A stretch of DNA of 64,000 bases from CATOSP01 sp965204715. GTDB taxonomy: Bacteria; Chloroflexota; Dehalococcoidia; Lucifugimonadales; UBA3495. The position numbers and the translations under genes are program-made. The notes beneath the pieces were generated by a model. It was given only the letters and a program-made list of their open reading frames with translations. It was not told the DNA's origin and did no database searches. Within the stretch, counting starts at the first letter, position 1. Every line of letters begins with the position of its first letter. This document shows, piece by piece, positions 1 to 8,278 of this stretch. The stretch covers positions 1,612,001 to 1,676,000 of the forward strand of contig OZ242009.1 of assembly GCA_965204715.1 (NCBI GenBank). The letters are read 5' to 3'.

Positions 1-419
1 GTTGCCGTATCGTGGCGGACCGTTATCCCGGCGCCGGTTCCCTGGGCGGAATCTTCTCCGGGCTGGACGCCGCGGACACTTCATGGGCGCTGGCTGTGGC
101 CTGCGACATGCCCTTCCTCAACCTGGACTTGCTCCGGCGTATGTTGTCCCTCCGTGAAGGTTTCGACGCCGTAGTCCCTGTGATTAAGGGACGGCCCGAA
201 CCGACTCACTCCCTCTACTCCAAGGATTGCCTTCCTTTCATCGAACCCCGGCTGGTGTCCCGCGATCTGAAGATTTCCGGGTTCTACAACCATGTGCGGG
301 TAAAGTACCTGCCAGAGGAAGAAGTGCGCTCCCTTGACCCGGAGTGTCTCAGCTTTTTCAACGTGAACACCCCCCAAGACCTGGAAAAGGCTCTGGCCCT
401 GGTTGCCGGAGGTCCGTAG
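1..419 (+). CDS. mobA: Molybdenum cofactor guanylyltransferase MobA, 3' part (cut by window start)
   Basis: About 138 C-terminal residues of a MobA-type nucleotidyltransferase, which attaches GMP to molybdopterin in the cytoplasm. The frame is open to the first base of the window, so the N-terminal nucleotide-binding loop lies outside it. Visible family features are PGAGSLGGI near the left end, the metal-binding ACDMPFL segment, and the C-terminal FFNVNTPQDLEKA motif. A GTG at 12 could be read as a start, but it falls inside the conserved domain and is not a plausible N-terminus. A molybdenum hydroxylase large subunit (28364-30676) and a MOSC protein (15402-15827) elsewhere in the window agree with molybdenum enzyme use. 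Confidence 0.85.
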   Translation, partial: CRIVADRYPGAGSLGGIFSGLDAADTSWALAVACDMPFLNLDLLRRMLSLREGFDAVVPVIKGRPEPTHSLYSKDCLPFIEPRLVSRDLKISGFYNHVRVKYLPEEEVRSLDPECLSFFNVNTPQDLEKALALVAGGP

Positions 420-632
420 TAGCCCGCCATGCCGGACGCGGCCGCCAATTGCATATTCCCGTTGAACTGTTCGGGACGTTGCGTTTTCGTTCCGGGATAT
501 CCTCCGTGACGCTGGAACTGTGCCGCAGAAAACACGCGGCGAGTTGGTGCGGACCCTGGCCCGAACTGGAAGACGCCATTTCGAGGACACGATAGGACAT
601 AACCATTCCTGTGCTGAGGTAGACGCACGCCG

Positions 633-968
633 ATGGACGCATTTGAGCTATCCGAAGTGATTGCGGCGCACCGGGAGGCGGGGCGGCTGTACCATGAATT
701 CTTTGCCGTCCCCAGCATGAGCCTCGGGTTGTATGTGCTGCCCGCCGGAGAGCCGGACCCGCAATCTCCTCATACTGAGGACGAGGTGTATTACGTAGTC
801 AGCGGCAACGGCATGGTGCATGTGGACGGCGAGGACAGTTCCCTGTCCGCCGGGTCTATCGTCTTCGTGGGAGAGACCGTGTCCCACCACTTCCACAGCA
901 TCACTGAGGACCTGACCTTGCTGGTGGTGTTTGCACCCCGGCGCGGGTCGCAGGCTGGTAGCGGTTAG
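633..968 (+). CDS. Small single-domain cupin protein
   Basis: A 111-residue protein with one cupin_2 barrel. The first cupin motif is visible as PHTEDEVYYVVSGNG (His and Glu metal ligands). The second is around residues 75-95, ending in HHFHSITEDL, which supplies further histidines. Such proteins bind a divalent metal and are either small dioxygenases, isomerases or sensors; the substrate cannot be told from sequence. A GAGG lies 15 bases before the ATG, so the ribosome binding site is weak. The 210 bases between mobA and this gene show no other gene. Confidence 0.8.
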   Translation: MDAFELSEVIAAHREAGRLYHEFFAVPSMSLGLYVLPAGEPDPQSPHTEDEVYYVVSGNGMVHVDGEDSSLSAGSIVFVGETVSHHFHSITEDLTLLVVFAPRRGSQAGSG

Positions 969-1066
969 GTGAACTTGTAAGGGTATCCAATGGCCGATAT
1001 GCACCCTGTCCAAGAATTAGAGCGCTGCGTTATCAAATTATAAATGACGCTCCCGGCCTACCGCAG

Positions 1067-1633
1067 GCTTACTGGAAGACCCGTCAGGGCAATCGCGTCT
1101 TAATGGTAGAGTAGCTGTACCAGGATGTTAGAGACCTGTTCGAGTCCGGGGATGGACCGGGCTGGACGGCCTGCCTCCGCGATTACGCCGCCGCCCTGAA
1201 CAGGGGACACGGACGCATCGAACGGCGGGAGTGCCGGGCGGCAAACGGGACCGGTTGCCTGGAATACCTGAGCACTGCCGGGGCCCGGGCTGCGCCCGGT
1301 GGTGAAGGTGGAGCGCCGCCGGGAGACGGAGGTTGGCGCTGCGGTGCAGGCCGGATACTGCATCAGCAGCCTGGAGGCGCCGGCACAGCGTCAGCTTGCG
1401 GCAGCGCGACTGCGCCGGAACACCGGGAACTCGTTGCACTGGAGCTTGGACGTGACCTTCCGGGAGGACCGGGGCCGGGCGCGCAAAGATCACGGCCCAC
1501 GGAACATGGCCGCTCTGAGGCAGAACTCCCGCAACCTGCTGAAACGGGAGACGAGCCTCAAGACAGGTGTACGGGTAAACGGCTCCAGGCCGGCTGGAGG
1601 GAGGACTGCCTCCTGAAAGTCCTGCCCGGCTGA
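1067..1633 (+). pseudogene. ISAs1-family transposase remnant (C-terminal part)
   Basis: Three pieces in different frames together match the C-terminal half of an ISAs1-type DDE transposase. The first piece (about 1067-1285) reads RQGNRVLMVE, then a TAG at 1112-1114, then LYQDVRDLFESG and the HGRIERREC motif. The second (about 1285-1600) holds VKVERRRETE, YCISSL, NSLHWSLDVTFRED and RKDHGPRNMAALR. The third (about 1580-1633) reads RLQAGWREDCLLKVLPG and stops at 1631. At least two frameshifts and one internal stop make it inactive. The N-terminal half and terminal inverted repeats were not found. It fills the 700-base space between the cupin gene and the oxidoreductase cluster. Confidence 0.75.
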
Positions 1634-1668
1634 GACGCGATTGCCCCTGGGCAGCGTTTCCTCTCAGA

Positions 1669-1697
1669 TTGCTTAGGCTTGTTGGGTGGGGTAACAT
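1669..1697 (+). promoter_or_regulatory. Candidate sigma70 promoter upstream of the oxidoreductase cluster
   Basis: TTGCTT (1669-1674) and TAACAT (1692-1697) are separated by 17 bases and lie about 50 bases before the chosen start at 1744. Both hexamers are imperfect, so this is only a candidate. Confidence 0.3.
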
Positions 1698-1743
1698 GGT
1701 GCCCATTGCCGGAACGGAGTTGACCGGTTGCTGGGGGTTTGTC

Positions 1744-2799
1744 ATGGCCGAGGTTAAGGAATTGAACCTGCTCTGCATGTCGGGGCAGGGATCGGTGCAG
1801 GCTGGAGAAGCGCTGGCCAAGCTGCATGCAGACCAGGGAGCGTTCGTGTCGGTGAACGTATACCCTGGAACACGCGCCCGCAGCGCGCCCGTCATCAACT
1901 ACATCAAGGTTTCCGACGCTCCCGGACTGGCCAGTTGCGCCAATTACCACCCAACCGAGGTCGTTGTATTCCAGGAGGAATTGCTCCTCACGGCCAAGGA
2001 AAACACCCACGAACTGGTGGCCGACGCAATCGGACGCCTGCGGCAGGGCGTCCTGCTGGTTAATTCCCCCAAGCCACCGGAAGAGATTGACCTGCCCTAT
2101 GCCCTGGACGGAGTGGTGGCCACCGTTGACGCCACCGGCATTGCCCAACGTCTGCTGGGCCGCAACCCGCCTCCGGTCGGGTTGACCCTGCTGGGCGCAT
2201 ATTGTCGCGTGACCGCCGGCTCCAATGAAACGTGGGGCCTCGAGGAATTAGCAGAAGTCATCCGGGAGCAATTCCCCGGGAACGTGGGCGAGCGGAACGT
2301 GCAGGCCGCCAGGGAAGCCTACGAGCAGGTGCAGGTGACCGGAGTGCGGTTCGAGTCGGACCACCGCCCGACCCACCTCCAAAGGGCCACCGTCGAGTCC
2401 CTGCCCCAGTATTACCAGTTCGACCGTTACGACGAACTGCCCGGCTACCGCAGGGGCAGCCCCTGGGTGTGGCGGGACAAGATACCCGTCTGCGAGGACG
2501 CCAGTTGCATTTGCGTCGGGTCCTGCATCAGCGAGATTGTCTGCCCCGACGGCACCGGCTTCATCGTGCGCCAGGACCTGCCCCACCAGGGATACCGCAT
2601 CGACCTGGACTACTGCCGGGGCTGTGGACTGTGTGCCCAGGTTTGCGTCGGGTCGGCCCTGACAATGGTTGACGAAGACCAGGTGCGCAAGACCAACCCC
2701 CAGTACCAGCAGATTACGGTGGAACCCCACATCCGGGAATTGGCCAACCGCCCCAGGTTCAGGCAGGCGTCAGAGTCTGCGGAGACATCCCAGGGCTGA
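1744..2799 (+). CDS. 2-oxoacid:ferredoxin oxidoreductase, gamma subunit fused to a ferredoxin (delta) domain
   Basis: A 351-residue fusion. Residues about 1-190 resemble the gamma subunit of pyruvate/2-oxoacid:ferredoxin oxidoreductases (SGQGSVQAGEALAKL, then YPGTRARSAPV). The last about 110 residues form a ferredoxin-like domain with CRGCGLCAQVC, a good C-x2-C-x2-C-x3-C cluster ligand set. The first cluster region (CEDASCICVGSC) is atypical, so it may hold one normal and one altered 4Fe-4S site. The enzyme decarboxylates a 2-oxoacid to its acyl-CoA and passes electrons to ferredoxin. ATG at 1744 is preferred over the upstream ATG at 1669 because conserved sequence begins there; the Shine-Dalgarno is weak (GGGGGT). 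Alpha and beta subunits follow at 3419 and 5244. Confidence 0.8.
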   Translation: MAEVKELNLLCMSGQGSVQAGEALAKLHADQGAFVSVNVYPGTRARSAPVINYIKVSDAPGLASCANYHPTEVVVFQEELLLTAKENTHELVADAIGRLRQGVLLVNSPKPPEEIDLPYALDGVVATVDATGIAQRLLGRNPPPVGLTLLGAYCRVTAGSNETWGLEELAEVIREQFPGNVGERNVQAAREAYEQVQVTGVRFESDHRPTHLQRATVESLPQYYQFDRYDELPGYRRGSPWVWRDKIPVCEDASCICVGSCISEIVCPDGTGFIVRQDLPHQGYRIDLDYCRGCGLCAQVCVGSALTMVDEDQVRKTNPQYQQITVEPHIRELANRPRFRQASESAETSQG

Positions 2800-2813
2800 A
2801 CCAGCGGGGAAAT

Positions 2814-3347
2814 ATGGCCATGGAACTGCCCGATGCGGGTAAACAGACATCCAACGATCACATGCAGATAAGCAGGCGATTCATCGAACAAACCAGGATT
2901 GAGCTGGCGGACGGAGACCGGCTGCAAGCCGCAGAAAAGGTCTGGGGCGCCGCGGCCCATGCACTCAAAGCCATCGCCATAGACCGGGGATGGCAGCACA
3001 GCCGTCAAGAACAACTCACGCAAATCGCCATACAGTTGGGCAATGAGTTCGACCGTCCGGACATTGGCGACAATGCGCTGTTGGCGGAGAATCTCCACAC
3101 CAACTTTTACTCCTATAGACACGAGGCAGACACAATCAACCGGGCCATCGACCGGGTTGAGCAGTTTGCCGCCGACCTTACGGCGGTCCGCGCCTCGCCG
3201 CCGCGCCCCTTTCAAGTCAGGACGAACTCGGACAGGAACCGCCTGCAACGCATTCTGGGAAGAAGCATTGGGGAAAATGAGTCGTCCGAAGATGGCTTCG
3301 TTAACCACGACTACCTAGAACGGCTGAGGCAGCGCAGAGAACGCTGA
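2814..3347 (+). CDS. PaREP1/HEPN-like helical protein
   Basis: A 177-residue, mostly helical protein. The core reads SRRFIEQTRIELADGD, then EKVWGAAAHALKAIA, then RGWQHS, a pattern shared with PaREP1-type HEPN-fold proteins; this family assignment is by eye. It begins 14 bases after the gamma/ferredoxin gene and precedes the alpha subunit, so it is probably cotranscribed with them. A clear paralogue lies at 54432-54998 on the other strand with the same EKVWGAAAHALKAIA core and the same NSPPRPF/ASPPRPF segment. No canonical R-x4-6-H HEPN ribonuclease motif stands out, so a toxin role is not supported. Its function is unknown. Confidence 0.6.
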   Translation: MAMELPDAGKQTSNDHMQISRRFIEQTRIELADGDRLQAAEKVWGAAAHALKAIAIDRGWQHSRQEQLTQIAIQLGNEFDRPDIGDNALLAENLHTNFYSYRHEADTINRAIDRVEQFAADLTAVRASPPRPFQVRTNSDRNRLQRILGRSIGENESSEDGFVNHDYLERLRQRRER

Positions 3348-3418
3348 TTCAGTGGCCAATGCACTGAATGCTGGCCGCTGACCACTGGAAACCAGCCACC
3401 GGAACAGGAGTATTTGCT

Positions 3419-4681
3419 TTGACTTCCAGGCCCACGCAGAGACGCGAGGCTCTCACAGGCAACAAGGCAGCGGCACGGGCGCTGATGCTGGCCCGCATCC
3501 AGGTGCTTTGCTACTTTCCCATCGGCCCGTCAGATGAGGTGGGAGAGGAGCTTTCCCGCTCCATCCAAAGAGGCGCGCTCAATGCCAAGCTCATCGAGCT
3601 GGAGCACGAGCGCAGCGTGATGAACGCCCAAATCACCGCCACCCAGTCCGGGGTTCGCTGCTCCTTTGCCACCAACTCCGAGGGGCTGCTCATCGCAGCC
3701 CAGCAGTTGATCTTCGCGTCCTATGCCAGGATTCCCATCGTGGTAGTGGTGGCCCACCGTGCCCTCGAGCCCCCGGCGGTGGTGCGCACCGACGACCAGG
3801 ACACCATCATGTACCGGGACATTCACTGGCTCCACTACCATTGCGAGAACGCCCAGGACGTAATGGACACCGTCATCCAGGCGTACAAGGTCAGTGAAGA
3901 CCCATCGGTGCTGCTCCCCGCCTTCGTCACCTACGACGGCTGGGAAGTCTCCCACAACAGTTACCCGATGGAGATACCGTCCCAGGAGGCCATCGACGGG
4001 TTCCTGCCCCCGCTGGAACTGCCCCCGGAAGTGGACTTTATCAAGAACCTGGACTTCTCCGCCTATTACTCCGGCAACAGGATGAGCGGCTACGGGTACA
4101 TCGACGTTGACCGGGAGTACATGGAGCGGCGCTACCAGTTGGACCACGCCCTGAACGTCACCGCCAAGGACATCATCAAGGGCGTACACGAGGAATACGT
4201 AAGCGCGGTGGGACGGGGCTACGGCGGGTTGATCGAACAATACCGGATGGAAGACGCTGAGGTTGCCGTCATTGCGATGGGTTCCCTGGCCGCCACCTCC
4301 CGGTTCGCCGTGGACCGGCTCCGGGACCAGGGGAAACCCGTCGGCCTGGTCAAGGTCCACACCTTCCGCCCCTTCCCAAGCGAGGACCTGATTGATGCCC
4401 TGAAGAACGTGAAAGCAGCCGTAACGCTTGACCGGAACACCGTCGGGGCGGTGTACAACGACCTGCGCAGCAGCCTGTTCGGGGAAAGCAACCCTCCCCT
4501 GGTGTTGGGGCGTGTCGTGGGACTGGGCGGCCGCGACGTTACCTACTATGACGTCATGTACATGGCCGAGGAAGCAATGCGGGCCGCCAGCCAGGGCCGC
4601 GCCGGGGAGCAGTACCGTTGGCACTTCGACGTAATCGAAGACCAGAACATGCTCGACACGATGCTGCGGGAGCGGTCTTAA
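3419..4681 (+). CDS. porA: 2-oxoacid:ferredoxin oxidoreductase alpha subunit (PorA type)
   Basis: A 420-residue protein matching the alpha subunit of pyruvate/2-oxoacid:ferredoxin oxidoreductases. The N-terminal domain starts LTGNKAAARALMLAR, followed by ELEHERSVMNAQITATQSGVR. The C-terminal domain holds VAVIAMGSLAAT and KVHTFRPFPSEDL, as in transketolase-like domain II. TTG at 3419 is chosen as start because AGGAG at 3406-3410 sits 8 bases upstream and the family normally begins just before LTGN; the ATG at 3368 has no ribosome binding site. The substrate (pyruvate, 2-oxoisovalerate or another 2-oxoacid) cannot be decided. It works with the gamma/ferredoxin (1744) and beta (5244) genes. Confidence 0.82.
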   Translation: MTSRPTQRREALTGNKAAARALMLARIQVLCYFPIGPSDEVGEELSRSIQRGALNAKLIELEHERSVMNAQITATQSGVRCSFATNSEGLLIAAQQLIFASYARIPIVVVVAHRALEPPAVVRTDDQDTIMYRDIHWLHYHCENAQDVMDTVIQAYKVSEDPSVLLPAFVTYDGWEVSHNSYPMEIPSQEAIDGFLPPLELPPEVDFIKNLDFSAYYSGNRMSGYGYIDVDREYMERRYQLDHALNVTAKDIIKGVHEEYVSAVGRGYGGLIEQYRMEDAEVAVIAMGSLAATSRFAVDRLRDQGKPVGLVKVHTFRPFPSEDLIDALKNVKAAVTLDRNTVGAVYNDLRSSLFGESNPPLVLGRVVGLGGRDVTYYDVMYMAEEAMRAASQGRAGEQYRWHFDVIEDQNMLDTMLRERS

Positions 4682-4729
4682 GACACAAATCACCTGACCT
4701 TAACAGCGAGCGGCACGGCCCGGGTAGAG

Positions 4730-5164
4730 TTGGAGGATAGAGACGGTCTGAGTCGGCAGGACGATAGGGAATCAATCTGGAGTGTAGACCGGCGGACCAA
4801 GACACTTTACTTCGCTCTGTTCATAGTCCAGTCCATCATCGGCATAGGAGCGCTGGCCTGGCACACAATTCTTCAGGGCAAAGGCCCACTGGAAACGGCG
4901 GTTGCCGTATGGCAAGGGTCCGCGCTGATTATCGCTGCGTCCGCCGGGACGTCCGTAATCATAGCCGAGTCGTGGAGGTCTCTGATGGTATTGGCGAGAA
5001 GCCTGGAAGAATGGCTTGAGAGGCGGCGAGAGAAACAGCGCGAGAAACGTGATGCCGAAATTCGTGCTGAGGCGAACGCGAAATGGGTAGCATGGAATAA
5101 CCGTCGCATCGCCGCGGAAGAGAACAACAAACCCTTCGACGAGCCACCACCCGACTCAGAGTAA
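4730..5164 (+). CDS. Small membrane protein with charged coiled-coil tail
   Basis: A 144-residue protein, unrecognised. It has two hydrophobic segments, about residues 27-45 (YFALFIVQSIIGIGALAW) and 58-78 (AVWQGSALIIAASAGTSVII), then a long charged helix rich in Glu, Arg and Lys (EEWLERRREKQREKRDAEI) and an acidic proline-rich end. The likely topology is a membrane hairpin with a cytoplasmic coiled coil. The start is uncertain: TTG at 4730 gives this length and no good ribosome binding site is seen. It lies between alpha and beta subunit genes of the oxidoreductase, so a membrane-docking role is possible but is only an inference from position. Confidence 0.55.
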   Translation: MEDRDGLSRQDDRESIWSVDRRTKTLYFALFIVQSIIGIGALAWHTILQGKGPLETAVAVWQGSALIIAASAGTSVIIAESWRSLMVLARSLEEWLERRREKQREKRDAEIRAEANAKWVAWNNRRIAAEENNKPFDEPPPDSE

Positions 5165-5243
5165 CAAGGCCGCGGGGGTTAGCCCTCTGTCGGTCAACCA
5201 GAATTCCTAGCCAGCACACGCCGAGCGTTAGCAGGAGAGAATC

Positions 5244-6092
5244 ATGCCGATAAAGATGGTGATGGAGTCCACAGACCAGCGGGTGCACATGAACATCACC
5301 GCGAACCAGTGCCCCGGATGCCCGGAAAACCTGGCAACCCGGCTGGTGATGCAGACCGTGTTCGACCATCTCAAGGACGAAGACCCCATAATCTTCGGGC
5401 AGGGCTGTGGCATCGGCCGTGACTTCCTGCAACGCAGCGGTCTCGGCACCCACGACAGCGGCATCGTCGGCATGTTGACGGCGATGGAGATACGGGGCAT
5501 CGACCGGCCCATCGTGGTGATCGACGGCGACGGGCAAATCGACCTGGGGCTGGAAGACCTGGCAACCGCGTTCCAGCAGGGTTACAAGTACCTCCACGTG
5601 GTCTGCGACAACCAGGCCCATGCCGCCAGCGGCAGCCACGCCACCGGCTCCACCCAGCCGATGGCCCGCACCGGCGTGCGACCCTCGGGCAAGCTGCGAC
5701 ACCCCAAGCACTTCCCGCTCATGCTCATGTACAGCGGCGCGGAATACGTGGCCACGGCGTCCACGTCCCACCCCCAAGACCTGGACCGCAAGATCAGGTC
5801 GGCGTTGACCCGGTTGCCGGCATTCATCCAGATTCTCACCCCCTGCAACCCCTCCTGGGGGTATGACGACGACCAGGGAATTGAAGTCTCCCGGCTGGCG
5901 GTCAACAGTGGAATGTGGCCCCTTTACGAGTGGAAGGACGGCGATTTCCGCCGCCAGCGTATTCCCCGGAAGGCCACCGTCCGCGAGTATGTAGGCTCCC
6001 AGAGGCGCTACGCTCACATGACTGACGACGATATAGAGCTGCTTGAGGGTTACGTCGCTGACCTGGACAAAATGCTGGCCGGGCTGGAGTGA
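5244..6092 (+). CDS. porB: 2-oxoacid:ferredoxin oxidoreductase beta subunit (PorB type)
   Basis: A 282-residue thiamine-diphosphate-binding beta subunit. Residues 22-30 hold the cluster-binding NQCPGCPEN. GQGCGIGRDFL follows, and the TPP/Mg motif runs from VVIDGDGQIDLG to VVCDNQAHAASG. TPCNPSWGY near residue 195 supplies a further conserved Cys. AGGAGA sits 8 bases before the ATG at 5244. Together with alpha and the gamma/ferredoxin fusion this gives a complete oxidoreductase, oxidising a 2-oxoacid to acyl-CoA, CO2 and reduced ferredoxin. The acyl-CoA synthetase gene follows after 100 bases. Confidence 0.85.
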   Translation: MPIKMVMESTDQRVHMNITANQCPGCPENLATRLVMQTVFDHLKDEDPIIFGQGCGIGRDFLQRSGLGTHDSGIVGMLTAMEIRGIDRPIVVIDGDGQIDLGLEDLATAFQQGYKYLHVVCDNQAHAASGSHATGSTQPMARTGVRPSGKLRHPKHFPLMLMYSGAEYVATASTSHPQDLDRKIRSALTRLPAFIQILTPCNPSWGYDDDQGIEVSRLAVNSGMWPLYEWKDGDFRRQRIPRKATVREYVGSQRRYAHMTDDDIELLEGYVADLDKMLAGLE

Positions 6093-6192
6093 GGGTCCGC
6101 CGCCTAGCACTGGGAACGTCACTCCATGCTGCCATGCCGGCCGACTCGCGCGTATGGGGTCCGTCCCTCGATGGAGCCGGAGGAGCGAATAG

Positions 6193-7812
6193 ATGGGGAA
6201 AAACTGGCTGGACCACTACCCCAAAGGCGTTCGACCTGAGGCAACCTACCCCCGGATTCCCCTGTACAAGTTCCTCCAGGACTCGGCCGCGCGGCGTCCT
6301 GAACACCCTGCAATAGTCCACTACGACGGCGAGGCGGAGCGGGAACTCTCCCGCATGACCTACGGGGAACTGGACTCGGTATCGGGCCGGATGGCCGCCG
6401 GGTTGACCTCGTTGGGCATTGGCAAAGGCGACCGTGTGGCCTACTTCCTCCAGAACCGACCGGAGCTGGTGGTTGGCTTCTACGGAATCCTCAAGGCCGG
6501 GGCGGTGGCCGTCCCCTGCAATCCCATGTACCAAGCCCACGAACTGGCCCACCAGCTATCCGACTCCGGCGCAAAGGCCGTCATCTGCGAGCCGGAACTG
6601 CACCCCAGGGTCAAGGAAGTCCTTGCGGAGACCGCAGTCAGGAACATAATCGTCACTGGCAGCAAAAAAATCCCCGGAACACACGCCTTCTCCGCGCTGC
6701 TGGCGCAATCAACGGCTTTCACCACCCAGCCGCCGGTTGACGTGGACCGGGACCTGGCCCTGCTCCCCTACACCGGCGGCACCACCGGCGTCCCCAAGGC
6801 GGCCATGCTGACCCACCGGAACCTGGTGACCAACACCCTGCAATTCCGGGACTGGTTCTCCTACCGGGACGATGAAACATTCATAACCGTGCTGCCCCTC
6901 TTCCACATCGGCGGCATAGCGGGCGCGATGAACGTCCCCATCGCCGCCGGCGGGACGATGGTCCTGTTCCGCCGGTTCCATCCCCGGGGCGTCCTCCGGG
7001 CCATCCAGGATTACCGGGCCACCCGATTCCTGGGCGTCCCCACCATGTACATCGCCATTATGGACCACCCTGAGGCCGGGGACTTCGACCTGTCCTCCCT
7101 GCGCCCCAGCCGCACCAGCGCCGCGCCCCTTCCCGCCGCGGTGAAGGAGGCATTCGACCGGCTGGTGGGCCACGAGACCCTCATCGAGGGCTACGGCCTG
7201 ACCGAGACCTCTCCCCTGACCCACGCCAACCCCATCCACCGGGCCAGGGCCGGCTCCATCGGCGTGCCCCTGCCGGACACCGACGCCCGCATCGTGGACG
7301 CCGACGACGGCACAACCGAGTTGCCCGCCGGGGAGGTTGGGGAGTTGCTGGTCAAAGGCCCCCAGGTCATGCAGGGGTACTGGGGCCGCCCCGAGGAGAC
7401 GGACAACGTCCTGAGCGACGGCTGGCTCTACACCGGAGACCTGGCCCAGATGGACGAAGAGGGATACTTCTACATCGTTGACCGCAAGAAGGACGTGATC
7501 AACGCCGCCGGGTTCAAGGTATGGCCCCGTGAGGTGGAGGAGACCCTCTACCGGCACCCGCTGATCAGCAGCGCGGCGGTCACCGGGGTTGCCGACAGCT
7601 ACCGCGGCGAGACGGTCATGGCCGTTGTGGTCCTGAAAGACGGCCACGGCTTCGGTTCAGACGATGCAGCCCAGGCCGACATTACCGCCTTCTGCCGCCG
7701 CAACCTCGCCGCCTATAAAGTCCCGCGCATCATGGAGTTCCGCGACCAGCTCCCGGTCAGCGCCGCGGGCAAGGTCCTCCGCCGCCTGATCCGCGACGAA
7801 CCCGGGGGCTAA
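6193..7812 (+). CDS. AMP-forming acyl-CoA synthetase
   Basis: A 539-residue member of the ANL adenylate-forming superfamily, activating a carboxylic acid to acyl-AMP and then acyl-CoA. The P-loop-like motif YTGGTTGVPKAAML is at about residue 193, EGYGLTETSPLTH at about 332, and the hinge motif GWLYTGDL at about 410. The C-terminal lysine motif is VSAAGKVLRR near residue 530. Length and motif order match long- or medium-chain fatty-acid:CoA ligases; the chain length is not predictable. GGAGG lies 8 to 12 bases before the ATG. It ends the oxidoreductase cluster, which suggests acyl-CoA metabolism as the common theme. Confidence 0.88.
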   Translation: MGKNWLDHYPKGVRPEATYPRIPLYKFLQDSAARRPEHPAIVHYDGEAERELSRMTYGELDSVSGRMAAGLTSLGIGKGDRVAYFLQNRPELVVGFYGILKAGAVAVPCNPMYQAHELAHQLSDSGAKAVICEPELHPRVKEVLAETAVRNIIVTGSKKIPGTHAFSALLAQSTAFTTQPPVDVDRDLALLPYTGGTTGVPKAAMLTHRNLVTNTLQFRDWFSYRDDETFITVLPLFHIGGIAGAMNVPIAAGGTMVLFRRFHPRGVLRAIQDYRATRFLGVPTMYIAIMDHPEAGDFDLSSLRPSRTSAAPLPAAVKEAFDRLVGHETLIEGYGLTETSPLTHANPIHRARAGSIGVPLPDTDARIVDADDGTTELPAGEVGELLVKGPQVMQGYWGRPEETDNVLSDGWLYTGDLAQMDEEGYFYIVDRKKDVINAAGFKVWPREVEETLYRHPLISSAAVTGVADSYRGETVMAVVVLKDGHGFGSDDAAQADITAFCRRNLAAYKVPRIMEFRDQLPVSAAGKVLRRLIRDEPGG

Positions 7813-7850
7813 GGTCTCTCTATGCGGTTGAGGTTGGAGGGCAACAAAAT

Positions 7851-8278
7851 ATGCCCCTGAGTCAACAGGAATATGACGCCATCATTGCTGACGAAACGAA
7901 AATCATCGCCGAAAACATCGTGTGGGAAAGCAGTCCCAACTCCCCTACACGGCGGTTTAGGGCCGAGGTCGATTCCGATGAAGGATACCCTATATTCGTG
8001 GATGGCTGGTACAATCCATCATCCACCGGAGCGTCGGCAGAATATATGGCCTCGATTTGGGGGCCGACCACCAAAACCCAGACCGCAGGACTGTGGGAGA
8101 GAAGCACAAGAATTACTGGGTGCCGGGGAGTCGGGCGAACTGGGCCTATATGCCTGAGGACATTACTGAAACATGGGACCGGCCTCTGGAAGTGTGGCGT
8201 CAGTTCTGTGCTGAAGCGAAATTGACACATTCGGGCACTATGTCCCAACCGGCGGTGCAAGGAAGTCTACCGCTATGA
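7851..8278 (+). pseudogene. DUF6978-like protein, frame broken by a single-base lesion
   Basis: Reading from ATG 7851 gives MPLSQQEYDAIIADETK and continues sensibly to about FVDGWYN near 8010. The conserved continuation is then in the next frame: IHRSVGRIYGLDLGAD, HQNPDR, HKNYWVPG and WRQFCAEAKLTHSG, ending at 8278. One missing base between about 8005 and 8030 explains the switch. The reconstructed product is about 142 residues and resembles a family (DUF6978-like, by eye) often found beside DUF1828 genes. Its TGA overlaps the next ATG (ATGA at 8275-8278), implying translational coupling. Either the gene is broken or the base is a sequencing error. Confidence 0.6.

Noticed and set aside
1067..1633. 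Intact insertion sequence around the ISAs1-type transposase
   Set aside because: No inverted repeats or target duplication were found and the N-terminal half of the gene is missing.
2814..3347. HEPN ribonuclease toxin next to a nucleotidyltransferase (MNT) antitoxin
   Set aside because: No MNT-type gene adjoins either paralogue and the R-x4-6-H catalytic motif is not evident.
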